Assembly: GCF_000765675.1 (NCBI RefSeq)
Contig: NZ_JRPA02000001.1
Location: 186,001 to 250,000, forward strand
DNA: 64,000 nt
Direction: 5' to 3'
From: Helicobacter sp. MIT 05-5294
Lineage (GTDB): Bacteria; Campylobacterota; Campylobacteria; Campylobacterales; Helicobacteraceae
Every line of letters starts with the position of its first letter. Within the stretch, counting starts at the first letter, position 1. Below, piece after piece: positions 1-7,565 of this stretch. Under the pieces are notes generated by a model. The model was not told the origin of the DNA, did not search any database, and saw only the letters and a program-made list of their open reading frames with translations. Position numbers and translations under genes: made by a program.

Positions 1-1
1 C

Positions 2-412
2 ACAGCCTTTCATGTGATAGAGCATTTGCAAGACCCTATCATATTAGCCCAATTACTCAAAGAAAATGGCAAGATGATCGTAGAAGTGCCTAATGCCAAT
101 GACGCTTTATTGACTATTTTTAAAAACAAATCCTATCAAGACTTTATTTATTGGAGTGCGCATTTGTATTATTTCACTCCAAATACTCTAAGAAAGCTCG
201 GGGAAAAGGCGGGTTTGAAAGTGGATTTTGTCAAAGGAATCCAAAGATATCCATTTTCTAATAACCTCTATTGGCTTGCCTTTGGAAAACCTGCGGGAGA
301 AAAAGAATGGAAAAACTTCATTGATGATGCTTTGTTCCAAAAAAATTGGGAATCCACCCTCGCCTCACTTGGAGCAACAGACACTTTGATTGCTTGTTTT
401 AGGGCAAAATAA
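2..412 (+). CDS. SAM-dependent methyltransferase, C-terminal part (5' end outside window)
   Basis: The frame is open from base 2, so the gene begins upstream of the window. The visible part starts with a TAFHVIEHLQDP segment followed by a GKMIVEVPN stretch. This pairing (an I/L-E-H-L motif, then a strand ending in E-V-P-N) is the motif of class I SAM-dependent methyltransferases of the Methyltransf_23 kind, covering their motif II-III region. The rest is the usual C-terminal part with aromatic residues (YWSAHLYYFTP). The glycine-rich SAM-binding motif I lies outside the window. The substrate cannot be inferred; many such enzymes in Campylobacterota act on glycans or cofactors. Confidence 0.75.
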   Translation, partial: TAFHVIEHLQDPIILAQLLKENGKMIVEVPNANDALLTIFKNKSYQDFIYWSAHLYYFTPNTLRKLGEKAGLKVDFVKGIQRYPFSNNLYWLAFGKPAGEKEWKNFIDDALFQKNWESTLASLGATDTLIACFRAK

Positions 413-419
413 ACTTTTT

Positions 420-605
420 GTGTCATTGCAAAGCAAAGCTGAAGCGCACATTTATTGTCATTGCGAATGAGTGAAACGAACGCGGCGCACACTGCGTGAG
501 CAGTTTGCCCACACTTGCAAATCTATAACTTTAAACAAGAGAGGATTTTACAATGGCGAGATTCTTTAGCTTGGATTGCCACTTCGCAATGACGACAGAT
601 AGCGT
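420..605. repeat. Dispersed palindromic intergenic repeat, copy 1
   Basis: Fills the gap between the methyltransferase and trpA. It holds GTCATTGCGAA near 456, TTTGCCCACACTTGCAAAT near 505, and an inverted end GGATTGCCACTTCGCAATG near 574. The same blocks recur in other gaps of the window, in either orientation. No credible gene lies here. Confidence 0.7.
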
Positions 606-636
606 AATGCGCAATGTGGAATCCCTTTGGATTTCC

Positions 637-1428
637 TTAATCCCCCAAAAGTCCTTTAGTAAAGGCGCAGAGTTTATCGGCAATCTCGTTTAGTGTTGTC
701 TCGCCTTTCTCATCAGTTTTTCTGCTAATTTCTCCGATATAGCGCACAAAGGCACTTCCGACAATCGCGATTGGCACGATTCCGCGCAACGCGTCAATTT
801 GTGCTTTGCTTTGGATTCCAAACCCTAGCGCAATGGGCTTTTGGCAATGTTTCTTGACGACTTTAAGATACTTCATCAACGATTCATCAATCTTTGTGGT
901 ATCGCCTGTGATTCCATTACGCGCGACGACATAGACAAACGAACCACTCGCATTACTTAGCTTTTCCATGCGTTTAGGCTTGGTTTGTGGCGCAATTAAC
1001 GCAATGTTTTCCAAGCCCACTTTTCTTGCTTTTGAAAATAGTTTTTCATCGTGATTTAACGACAAATCCGGCACAATTAACCCATAAACCCCGCAATCCT
1101 TAGCTTTTTGTAAAAACTTCTCCAAACCATAACAAAACAAAATGTTCCCATAAGTCATAATGAGCAATCGGGTTGTGATTCCATTTTGTGCGAATTTGCG
1201 CTGTAATTGCGCGATAAACTCAAACCCTAAATCTGTGTTGAATCCCTTAGCAAGAGAGATTTCACACGCATTTGCAATCGCGATTCCATCGGCATTTGGG
1301 TCAGAAAATGGAAATTGCACTTCTAGTAACTCCGCCCCGCCCTGTGCGATTCCAAACGCCGCTTCTAAGCTTTCTTCAAAGCTAGGAAACCCTGCGACAA
1401 TATGCCCCATTAAAGCAATTTTTTCCAT
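637..1428 (-). CDS. trpA: Tryptophan synthase alpha subunit
   Basis: Cleaves indole-3-glycerol phosphate to indole and glyceraldehyde 3-phosphate; indole passes to TrpB. The 263-residue product fits the family size. The TIM-barrel motif LLEVQFPFSDPNADG carries the catalytic Glu and Asp, and GITG and GFGIQ phosphate-binding loops are visible. A longer open frame reaches 1503, but the start at 1428 (MEKIALMGHIVAGFPS) has an AAAGGA site six to eight bases ahead and lies 11 bases after the trpB stop; the extra 25 residues are basic and unlike TrpA. It is the second gene of a trpB-trpA pair, on the strand opposite to the other trp genes. Confidence 0.95.
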   Translation of the reverse strand: MEKIALMGHIVAGFPSFEESLEAAFGIAQGGAELLEVQFPFSDPNADGIAIANACEISLAKGFNTDLGFEFIAQLQRKFAQNGITTRLLIMTYGNILFCYGLEKFLQKAKDCGVYGLIVPDLSLNHDEKLFSKARKVGLENIALIAPQTKPKRMEKLSNASGSFVYVVARNGITGDTTKIDESLMKYLKVVKKHCQKPIALGFGIQSKAQIDALRGIVPIAIVGSAFVRYIGEISRKTDEKGETTLNEIADKLCAFTKGLLGD

Positions 1429-1439
1429 TTCAGATTCCT

Positions 1440-2723
1440 TTAGTTTTGCTTTGTGTGATGGTTTTGCATTTCTTCTATTTCTCGTGTGAGAAACTCTTTC
1501 CAACGCTCTTTTTGCAGTGCTTTTGCAGTGATGAAAATATCTTTGTCTCCGCGTCCTGAAATATTGACAAGAATTTTTTGCCCCTTAACGCTTTTGGCGA
1601 TTTTCAAAGCCCCAGCTAATGCGTGGCTTGATTCCAAAGCGGCGAGGATTCCTTCAGTTTTGGCAAAAAACTGCATAGCCTCTAATGCTTCGCTATCTAA
1701 CGCGCTTAAAAACTCTACGCGCCCAATTTCCTTTAAATGTGCTAATTGAGGACCAACCCCTGCATAATCAAGCCCCGCAGAGATGGAGTAGGTTTCTAGC
1801 AAGTTGCCATATTTATCGCTTAAAAATAGGCTTTTGTAGCCTTGTGCAATGCAAAGATGCGCGTTTGGATTGTCCATACGCGCGGCATTTTCTCCGATTC
1901 CTTTGCCTCTCCCTCCGGCTTCTACACCAATTAATCGCACGGAGCTTTTTAGGTAATGGCTAAAGAATCCTAAAGAGTTGCTCCCACCACCAACACACGC
2001 AATCATAATATCTGGATTGCCCTTGAAGAAATTTTTGGTTTGTCTAGAAATTTCTTCGCTGATAATGCTTTGAAACTCTCGCACAATATCGGGATAAGGA
2101 TAGGGTCCAAGTGTGCTTCCAAGCACATAAAAAGTGTTTTTGCTTTCTTTGCTCCATTCTCGTAAAGCCTCATTAACCGCGTCTTTGAGGGTTTGGCTTC
2201 CACTCTCCACGCTAACAACCTTTGCGCCTAAAAGTTCCATATTAAACACATTGGGAAATTGTCGTTTAATATCGCGCGCACCCATAAACACCACGCATTC
2301 CATTCCAAGCTTCGCACAAGCAGCACTCGTAGCAAGTCCGTGCTGTCCCGCGCCTGTTTCAGCGATAATGCGCGTTTTGCCCATTTTTTTGGCTAACAAA
2401 ACCTGCCCGACTGCATTGTTGATTTTATGCGCCCCTGTGTTTGCCAAGCCTTCAAACTTCAAATAAATCTCATTGTTGAGGATTTTACTCGCATTTTTGG
2501 CATAAATTAAAGGAGTTGGACGCCCGATAAAATCCCTATATAAAGCGCGTAATTCGCGTTTAAATTCTTTGGAGTTTAAGACATATTTGTAATAAGCCTC
2601 TTCTAGTTCTTGAAGTGCGGGATAAAGAATCTCGGGCATATATTGTCCGCCAAATGCGTGTTCCTTGCCTTTTGAAGTCCCAAAAAATCCTTTTTTGGAT
2701 TTTAAAAATATTTTGTGTTTCAT
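1440..2723 (-). CDS. trpB: Tryptophan synthase beta subunit
   Basis: PLP enzyme that joins indole and L-serine to give tryptophan. The PLP lysine is K100 in TGAHKINN; the AETGAGQHG catalytic glutamate segment, the CVGGGSN phosphate loop and the C-terminal SGRGDKDI motif are all present. At 427 residues it is slightly long because of an N-terminal extension. The segment before the lysine reads EGLANTGAHK where most TrpB proteins have EDLNHTGAHK or EDLLHGGAHK. A TACAAT -10 candidate lies shortly upstream, and no Trp-rich leader peptide was seen. Its orientation is divergent from trpE, with the foreign-looking cassette in between. Confidence 0.97.
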   Translation of the reverse strand: MKHKIFLKSKKGFFGTSKGKEHAFGGQYMPEILYPALQELEEAYYKYVLNSKEFKRELRALYRDFIGRPTPLIYAKNASKILNNEIYLKFEGLANTGAHKINNAVGQVLLAKKMGKTRIIAETGAGQHGLATSAACAKLGMECVVFMGARDIKRQFPNVFNMELLGAKVVSVESGSQTLKDAVNEALREWSKESKNTFYVLGSTLGPYPYPDIVREFQSIISEEISRQTKNFFKGNPDIMIACVGGGSNSLGFFSHYLKSSVRLIGVEAGGRGKGIGENAARMDNPNAHLCIAQGYKSLFLSDKYGNLLETYSISAGLDYAGVGPQLAHLKEIGRVEFLSALDSEALEAMQFFAKTEGILAALESSHALAGALKIAKSVKGQKILVNISGRGDKDIFITAKALQKERWKEFLTREIEEMQNHHTKQN

Positions 2724-2829
2724 TTCTCTAACTTTATGTTGTGAATTTGGGCGAATTGTAACAAAATTTTTAGGAAATTCTCATTATTTCTACGCATTTG
2801 GATTGTGTTTTGGAATCCATAATATTACA

Positions 2830-2972
2830 TACTATGCGTTCTTGCGAGAAGCCGTAGCAATCTAGCCAAAACAACCCTTCGTCATTGCGAGGCACATTGC
2901 ATAGCAATTTGCCCATACTTGCACAAATTTTTGTGGCAATCTACAATGAAGAATCTCGCCTACACGATATTT
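2830..2972. repeat. Dispersed palindromic repeat, copy 2, in the 2724-3045 gap
   Basis: The gap of about 320 bases between trpB and the cassette holds GTCATTGCGAGGCACATTGC near 2881, TTGCCCATACTTGCA near 2910 and a TGGCAATCTACAATGAAGA segment near 2931. All match blocks of the other copies. The rest of the gap is the trpB promoter side and the cassette promoter side. Confidence 0.65.
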
Positions 2973-3008
2973 CCCTCATTCTCTTAACTTTTTTGCAAAA
3001 AAATCCGA

Positions 3009-3014
3009 TATAAT
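3009..3014 (+). promoter_or_regulatory. -10 box for the two-gene cassette
   Basis: A perfect TATAAT 32 bases before the ATG at 3046, preceded by the T-rich stretch typical of Campylobacterota promoters. A second TATAAT at 3025-3030 is too close to the Shine-Dalgarno (AAGGAGG at 3034-3040) to be the main one. Confidence 0.5.
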
Positions 3015-3045
3015 AAAAATAATTTATAATTACAAGGAGGAGAAA

Positions 3046-4209
3046 ATGCTAAGAAAATGTCTTTTGAGTTTAGTTTTATGTGGTGTATTAGGCACTCTAT
3101 CTAATGCACAAACAGATTCTAAAGTGCAAATCAGTGAGCCTTTAAGCGGAGTAGAAGCGAAAAAAGCGTTACAAAACTTCCCAAAGGAAAACAAGAGTGC
3201 GCTTAAAGTAAAAAAAGGTGCAAAAGGAGGGAATCTATATCCTTGGGGCAGTTTAGCGTTTGATGAAAATACAGAATCATATTTAACTTTAAGTGATAGT
3301 GCGGGAAATCCTGTTTTGATAGTTTTTTATACTAGAAATAATCCGGGATTATCAAAGGGGGAATTGCTCACTATTGATGCTAGAGCAGTGCTAGAGCAAT
3401 GTGATTCACAATATAAAGATTATGTAGTAAGCCAATGGGATCCAACTACAAAAACTTTCAAAACGAGGAATGTTTGCCCTTTTGAGTATTATAATGGAGG
3501 ACATAACTTTAATGCCGAATATTCCGAATGGGGAATACCACATATAAATAGTTTTGGACTATGGATAAAGCTTAATTATGGCTATTTTGATAATGACTTT
3601 ACATTATTTAAAAGAAATGAAAGCCAAGAATATGGCAGTGGATATATTACAGATTATTTCCATATCAAGCTTTTATCTTCTGGAAAACTTTCAATTACAA
3701 CCAAAATGTCTTCCAATTATGCAAGTCAAAGTGTGGTTACCAATAAACCAATCCCAATTGGTAAATGGGTCTATATTCAAGCTATGCAAGATGGATACAA
3801 TTATCAGTTGGGCTGGAAAGCGCAAGATGGAAGCGATGAAGAACTAGTAAAAAAAACACTTAGTGCGGAAGTGATTAAATTGGAAGACGAAGCGCAGCGA
3901 AATAGAATGTTTAGAGTTTTTGCTGCAGCAGAAATTAATAACAACAAGGAAGTTATTAATGTCAAAGAGGTTTTCTATGAACCAACCATTAAAACAATGT
4001 TTGAGTTAATGGATAATTATAATGCTAAAGAAAAGTTAATCTTTTCAGCAGGTGGTTTTGATTATACACCTATTAATATTCTAGGCTTAGAAGCTTATAA
4101 AATATTAGTTGGGGCAGGTTCTTCTATCATTACAATTAATGATTTTGATATTTATTATGATGATACCACAGGCAATATCCTAGCAGTGGATTTTAGAGTC
4201 AAAAAATAA
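3046..4209 (+). CDS. Secreted protein with a predicted LamG/ConA-like lectin fold, function unknown
   Basis: 387 residues. Residues 1-21 form a classical signal peptide (basic MLRK, hydrophobic core, cleavage after SNA), so the product is exported to the periplasm or beyond. Residues about 165-260 have the rhythm of a LamG/concanavalin A-like jelly roll: FGLWIKLNYGYFDNDFTLFK, then a SGKLSITTKMSS strand, then PIGKWVYIQAMQDG, which resembles the W-h-x-h-x-DG signature strand. That assignment is inference from pattern only. No catalytic motif is visible. The start has a full AAGGAGG site. It is the first gene of a pair with the EF-hand gene 9 bases downstream. The GAATC/GATTC word, frequent in neighbouring genes, is near chance here, which suggests transfer. 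Confidence 0.75.
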   Translation: MLRKCLLSLVLCGVLGTLSNAQTDSKVQISEPLSGVEAKKALQNFPKENKSALKVKKGAKGGNLYPWGSLAFDENTESYLTLSDSAGNPVLIVFYTRNNPGLSKGELLTIDARAVLEQCDSQYKDYVVSQWDPTTKTFKTRNVCPFEYYNGGHNFNAEYSEWGIPHINSFGLWIKLNYGYFDNDFTLFKRNESQEYGSGYITDYFHIKLLSSGKLSITTKMSSNYASQSVVTNKPIPIGKWVYIQAMQDGYNYQLGWKAQDGSDEELVKKTLSAEVIKLEDEAQRNRMFRVFAAAEINNNKEVINVKEVFYEPTIKTMFELMDNYNAKEKLIFSAGGFDYTPINILGLEAYKILVGAGSSIITINDFDIYYDDTTGNILAVDFRVKK

Positions 4210-4218
4210 GGAGAAATC

Positions 4219-5853
4219 ATGATAGACAAAGTCAATTCAAACACTATTTCGCCAATTCCTACAAAAATAGAAGTAGAAAATGCTAGAGTGGTAAATCTCA
4301 ATGATTCAGAATACCAAAAAGTGCGACAAGAATATGAGGCAAATGCCCCACAACGCGCAAAGGAAGCTGCAGAAGCACAAGCAAAAGCGGAATATGAAGC
4401 TAGAGCAATGGAAGCGAAATTTCGCGTTAGAAATGTTTTAAGTTTATCTGGGATTTATAGTGTTGGTCGTCCTGATACATGGAATACTTTGAATTATCAA
4501 AAGTTGCATTATTTTGAGTCAAATTCATACGATCATATTCTCTATGGCGGTTATGGTAATAATCGTTACAATGATGGTGTGGGAACTTTCTTTAACTCCA
4601 AAGGAACAAGTAAGTATTTGGATACGCCTGTGGGGCAAATGGAAGTATTTTTGGATTTAGACGATGATAACGACCAATATGGTGTGGGGACATTAGAAAG
4701 TGTAGGGCAACTAGTTGGTTTAGATATTAATCAAGACGGATTTTTAGATTCTGAAGATGATTTCTTTGATAAGCTGAAACTTAGAGGTTATAACTCTGGT
4801 GGTGAAGAAGTGGTCTTAAAACTTAGTGATGTTTATAATGCGTTAGATTTGACAAAGTTTGTTAATACACAAAAAGATGTTGATGAATGGAAAAAGAATT
4901 CTACTTACGAACAAGATGGTATCATTTGGCAAAAACAAAAGGTAGTTAATGGCACTTCACTTTTTCGCCCTGAAGAGAGCTATAAAAGGCTTGATGATAG
5001 CCAAAAGAGTAGCTTCAAAGAAATGTTTAAAAACAGCGCGGATGAAAATGGCTGGATAGACTTCACCAAAACAAAAACTGATGAATATGGGCAAAAGCAA
5101 TATGTCTTTAAGGATTTGGCAAACTCACTAAACTTGGCTTATAACAAAGTCGGATTAAATGGAGATACAAGGCTAGAGCGCATAACATTTGGGTTTTTTG
5201 ATAAAAGCGATAAAAACTATCTAGCCGATGTGAAATCTAGGTTTAATAGTATGTATAAAGATTATTACAATGGTGAGGGTAACAAACTCGCCATAGAGCG
5301 CGAATTTCAAGTCATCACCGGAATGAAGTTTAGCGAGGAGAAGTTTAAAGAGTTTTATGAGGGATTAAACAATCCAAAAACTGCAGAAAAATACGCCAAC
5401 GCGCTTCAAGATGTGGATTCTGTCGTGGGAATGAAGCTGAATGATAATGGAATGCTTACCCTTGCTTTTGATTCTGGAAGGACAATGTCTATTAGTTTGG
5501 ACGACCTTTGGAGCAGTGATGGCGAGTTTAATCTCACAAGCAAAGGTGAGCGTGCAAGTGCGATGAGTGAGGCTTCCTCTATGAATGAAGAAGACTTAAA
5601 CCAACTAGATTTTAGCCAAATAGGCACAGATGCCAATGGTGGTATTTTTTCTCTAGCAGAACTCGGAGTAGAGTTTATCCGCAAAGAAGCCTTCGCTAAT
5701 GGACGCACCGCCTTTGTCCTCACCACAGGCGACGGCAAAGAAATCATCGCTTCTACGCTTTACAAAATCCAGAGTGTAGAAAACATGGTAAAGTTTGCAG
5801 AATTAGACGAAAAAGACAAACTAAGGGCTACGAAGTTTGAAAAAGAAGCGTAA
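4219..5853 (+). CDS. EF-hand-containing protein of unknown function
   Basis: 544 residues with no signal peptide or membrane segment. Residues 38-67 are an Ala/Glu-rich predicted coiled coil. Residues 169-181 (DINQDGFLDSEDD) form a canonical EF-hand/dockerin-like calcium loop with Asp/Asn at positions 1, 3, 5, 9 and 12. An acidic FLDLDDDNDQYG stretch at 144-155 precedes it and may be a second, degenerate site. The rest is hydrophilic and matches nothing I recognise. AAGGAG stands 8 bases before the ATG, and the gap to the upstream secreted protein is 9 bases, so the two are probably one transcript. Without a signal it may be cytosolic or leave by a dedicated secretion route; the sequence does not say which. 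Confidence 0.75.
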   Translation: MIDKVNSNTISPIPTKIEVENARVVNLNDSEYQKVRQEYEANAPQRAKEAAEAQAKAEYEARAMEAKFRVRNVLSLSGIYSVGRPDTWNTLNYQKLHYFESNSYDHILYGGYGNNRYNDGVGTFFNSKGTSKYLDTPVGQMEVFLDLDDDNDQYGVGTLESVGQLVGLDINQDGFLDSEDDFFDKLKLRGYNSGGEEVVLKLSDVYNALDLTKFVNTQKDVDEWKKNSTYEQDGIIWQKQKVVNGTSLFRPEESYKRLDDSQKSSFKEMFKNSADENGWIDFTKTKTDEYGQKQYVFKDLANSLNLAYNKVGLNGDTRLERITFGFFDKSDKNYLADVKSRFNSMYKDYYNGEGNKLAIEREFQVITGMKFSEEKFKEFYEGLNNPKTAEKYANALQDVDSVVGMKLNDNGMLTLAFDSGRTMSISLDDLWSSDGEFNLTSKGERASAMSEASSMNEEDLNQLDFSQIGTDANGGIFSLAELGVEFIRKEAFANGRTAFVLTTGDGKEIIASTLYKIQSVENMVKFAELDEKDKLRATKFEKEA

Positions 5854-5912
5854 GGGAGAAATTTCAACCATTGCGTCATAGTAGCGTAATGAAGCAAATC
5901 CACAATAATGAG

Positions 5913-5945
5913 CCTAAGAGAATTCTACAACAGAATTTCCTTAGG
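5913..5945 (+). terminator. Strong hairpin between the cassette and trpE
   Basis: CCTAAGAGAATTCT and AGAATTTCCTTAGG pair (12 of 14, one of them G-U) around a 5-base ACAAC loop. There is no U-tract after the stem, so Rho-independent termination is uncertain; it could instead be an RNA end or processing signal. A degenerate repeat fragment (ATTGCGTCATAGTAGCGTAA) lies just upstream. Confidence 0.45.
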
Positions 5946-6029
5946 ATTCTGCAACCAAACTTGCACATTTAATAAAATCTTTAATCTTAAGAATGTAGAA
6001 TCCGCGAAAATCATTTTAAAGAAGTTTTG

Positions 6030-7565
6030 ATGTTTGAATTTCTAAAGAATAACGAAAAACAAGGGATTAAAGCAAGTTTTAGTATCCAAAAAATTCCAGC
6101 TTCCAAACTCACGCCTTTAATGGTGTGTGAGAGTTTGAATGCTCCTATTTTGTTGGAATCTGCGTTTTTGAAAACAGGCAAAGGACGCTTTTCTATTTTG
6201 GTTCTTAAAGAAGCTTTTAGAATCATCAAAGAAAATGGCGTGGTTTTTTTGCTAGAAAATACCCAAAAACACGCACTTGAAAACTTTAGCAAAATCGGCG
6301 ATTCTACTTTGCCCAAAAAGCCAAAATTTCTTGATTTCTTAGACGCATTCCGTTTGCTTTCTCCGCAGCCTTTGGTGGAATCTTATGTGCAGTCCCAAGC
6401 TATTTCTAATGATGAGATAGAATCTCTGCCTTTGCCACTTGGCGGTGTGGGGTATTTGGGCTATGAATTTTTTGGAGAAATTGAAGAAGTAGAGTTCCAC
6501 AAAAGCGCACTTTATGAGGCAAGTGAAAATGCGTTTATTTTCGGAAGAGATTTTGTGGTTTTTGACCATTTTTTTGAATCCCTTTATGTGATTAGTGTCG
6601 CTTACAAAGGAGAATCGCAAAAACAAGATACAGAACAAAGAGTGAAAGAGCTATCCCATACGCTAGAGCATTTGAGTTGGCAAGATACTCCCAAGCCAAC
6701 TTATCAATCCAAGATTACTTCTAAAGATAAGGAATCTTATTATACGCAAATCGTCAAATCCTTGCAAAATGAGATTTATAAGGGAAATTTGCTCCAATGT
6801 GTGCCAAGTCAGAGTTTAGAGATTACTAGCACTTTGCCACCTTTACAAGCTTATGAGAATCTCCGCACACACAATCCAAGCCCTTATATGTATTATTTTA
6901 ATTTTGGCAACTATCAAATCATTGGAAGTTCTCCTGAAGTGTTGGTAAAAGTCAAAACAACCGCACCAAATTACGCAACTCTTACGATTCGCCCAATTGC
7001 TGGGACGCGAAGAAGAGGCAAAAACGCGCTAGAGGATTCCAAACTAGAAGAGGAGCTAAAAGCAAACATCAAAGAAAATGCAGAGCATTTGATGTTGCTT
7101 GATTTAGGGCGTAATGATGTAGGCAAGGTTGCAATGTCAAGAAGTGTTAAGGTTACTCAAGAAAAGGTGATTGAAAAATATGCAAGAGTGATGCACTTAG
7201 TCTCTGAAGTGCAGGGCGTGATGGATTTGGAATTGCATAAGAAAATAGACGCGCTTTATTCAGCTTTCCCCGCTGGAACCGTGAGCGGTGCACCAAAAAT
7301 CCAAGCAATCAAAACCATAGAATCCTTAGAAGCTCATAAACGCGCAATCTATGCAGGTGCGATTGGGTATTTTTCGCATAATGGGGATATGGACTTCGCG
7401 ATTGCTATTCGCACCGCAGTTTATCAAAACGGCGTGTATTATCTCCAAGCAGGAGGCGGAATCGTCTATGATTCTGACCCCAAAGAAGAATATATTGAGA
7501 CACAAAACAAAATGCGCTCGTTAGTGGAAGCGATTTTGGGGGATACTCTAGGAGGCGAAGAATGA
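6030..7565 (+). CDS. trpE: Anthranilate synthase component I
   Basis: Converts chorismate with ammonia from TrpG to anthranilate, the first step to tryptophan. Residues 41-44 (LLES) match the tryptophan feedback-binding motif. The chorismate-binding domain is complete: IRPIAGTRRRG, LLDLGRNDVGKVA and FPAGTVSGAPKIQAI. 511 residues, normal for TrpE. The ATG at 6030 is chosen over the TTG three bases earlier because AAAGAAG ends six bases before it. The stop overlaps the trpGD start (ATGA). No TGG-rich leader is present in the upstream 170 bases, so classical trp attenuation is not supported. Confidence 0.96.
   Translation: MFEFLKNNEKQGIKASFSIQKIPASKLTPLMVCESLNAPILLESAFLKTGKGRFSILVLKEAFRIIKENGVVFLLENTQKHALENFSKIGDSTLPKKPKFLDFLDAFRLLSPQPLVESYVQSQAISNDEIESLPLPLGGVGYLGYEFFGEIEEVEFHKSALYEASENAFIFGRDFVVFDHFFESLYVISVAYKGESQKQDTEQRVKELSHTLEHLSWQDTPKPTYQSKITSKDKESYYTQIVKSLQNEIYKGNLLQCVPSQSLEITSTLPPLQAYENLRTHNPSPYMYYFNFGNYQIIGSSPEVLVKVKTTAPNYATLTIRPIAGTRRRGKNALEDSKLEEELKANIKENAEHLMLLDLGRNDVGKVAMSRSVKVTQEKVIEKYARVMHLVSEVQGVMDLELHKKIDALYSAFPAGTVSGAPKIQAIKTIESLEAHKRAIYAGAIGYFSHNGDMDFAIAIRTAVYQNGVYYLQAGGGIVYDSDPKEEYIETQNKMRSLVEAILGDTLGGEE

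Noticed and set aside
2724-2820. Short minus-strand frame (MRRNNENFLKILLQFAQ) overlapping the trpB start by ATGA, as a possible trp leader
   Set aside because: It has no Trp codon, and the putative TACAAT promoter lies inside it.
3025-3030. Second TATAAT as cassette promoter
   Set aside because: Transcription would start within or after the Shine-Dalgarno.
5854-6029. Tryptophan attenuator before trpE
   Set aside because: No TGG codon and no U-tract after the hairpin.
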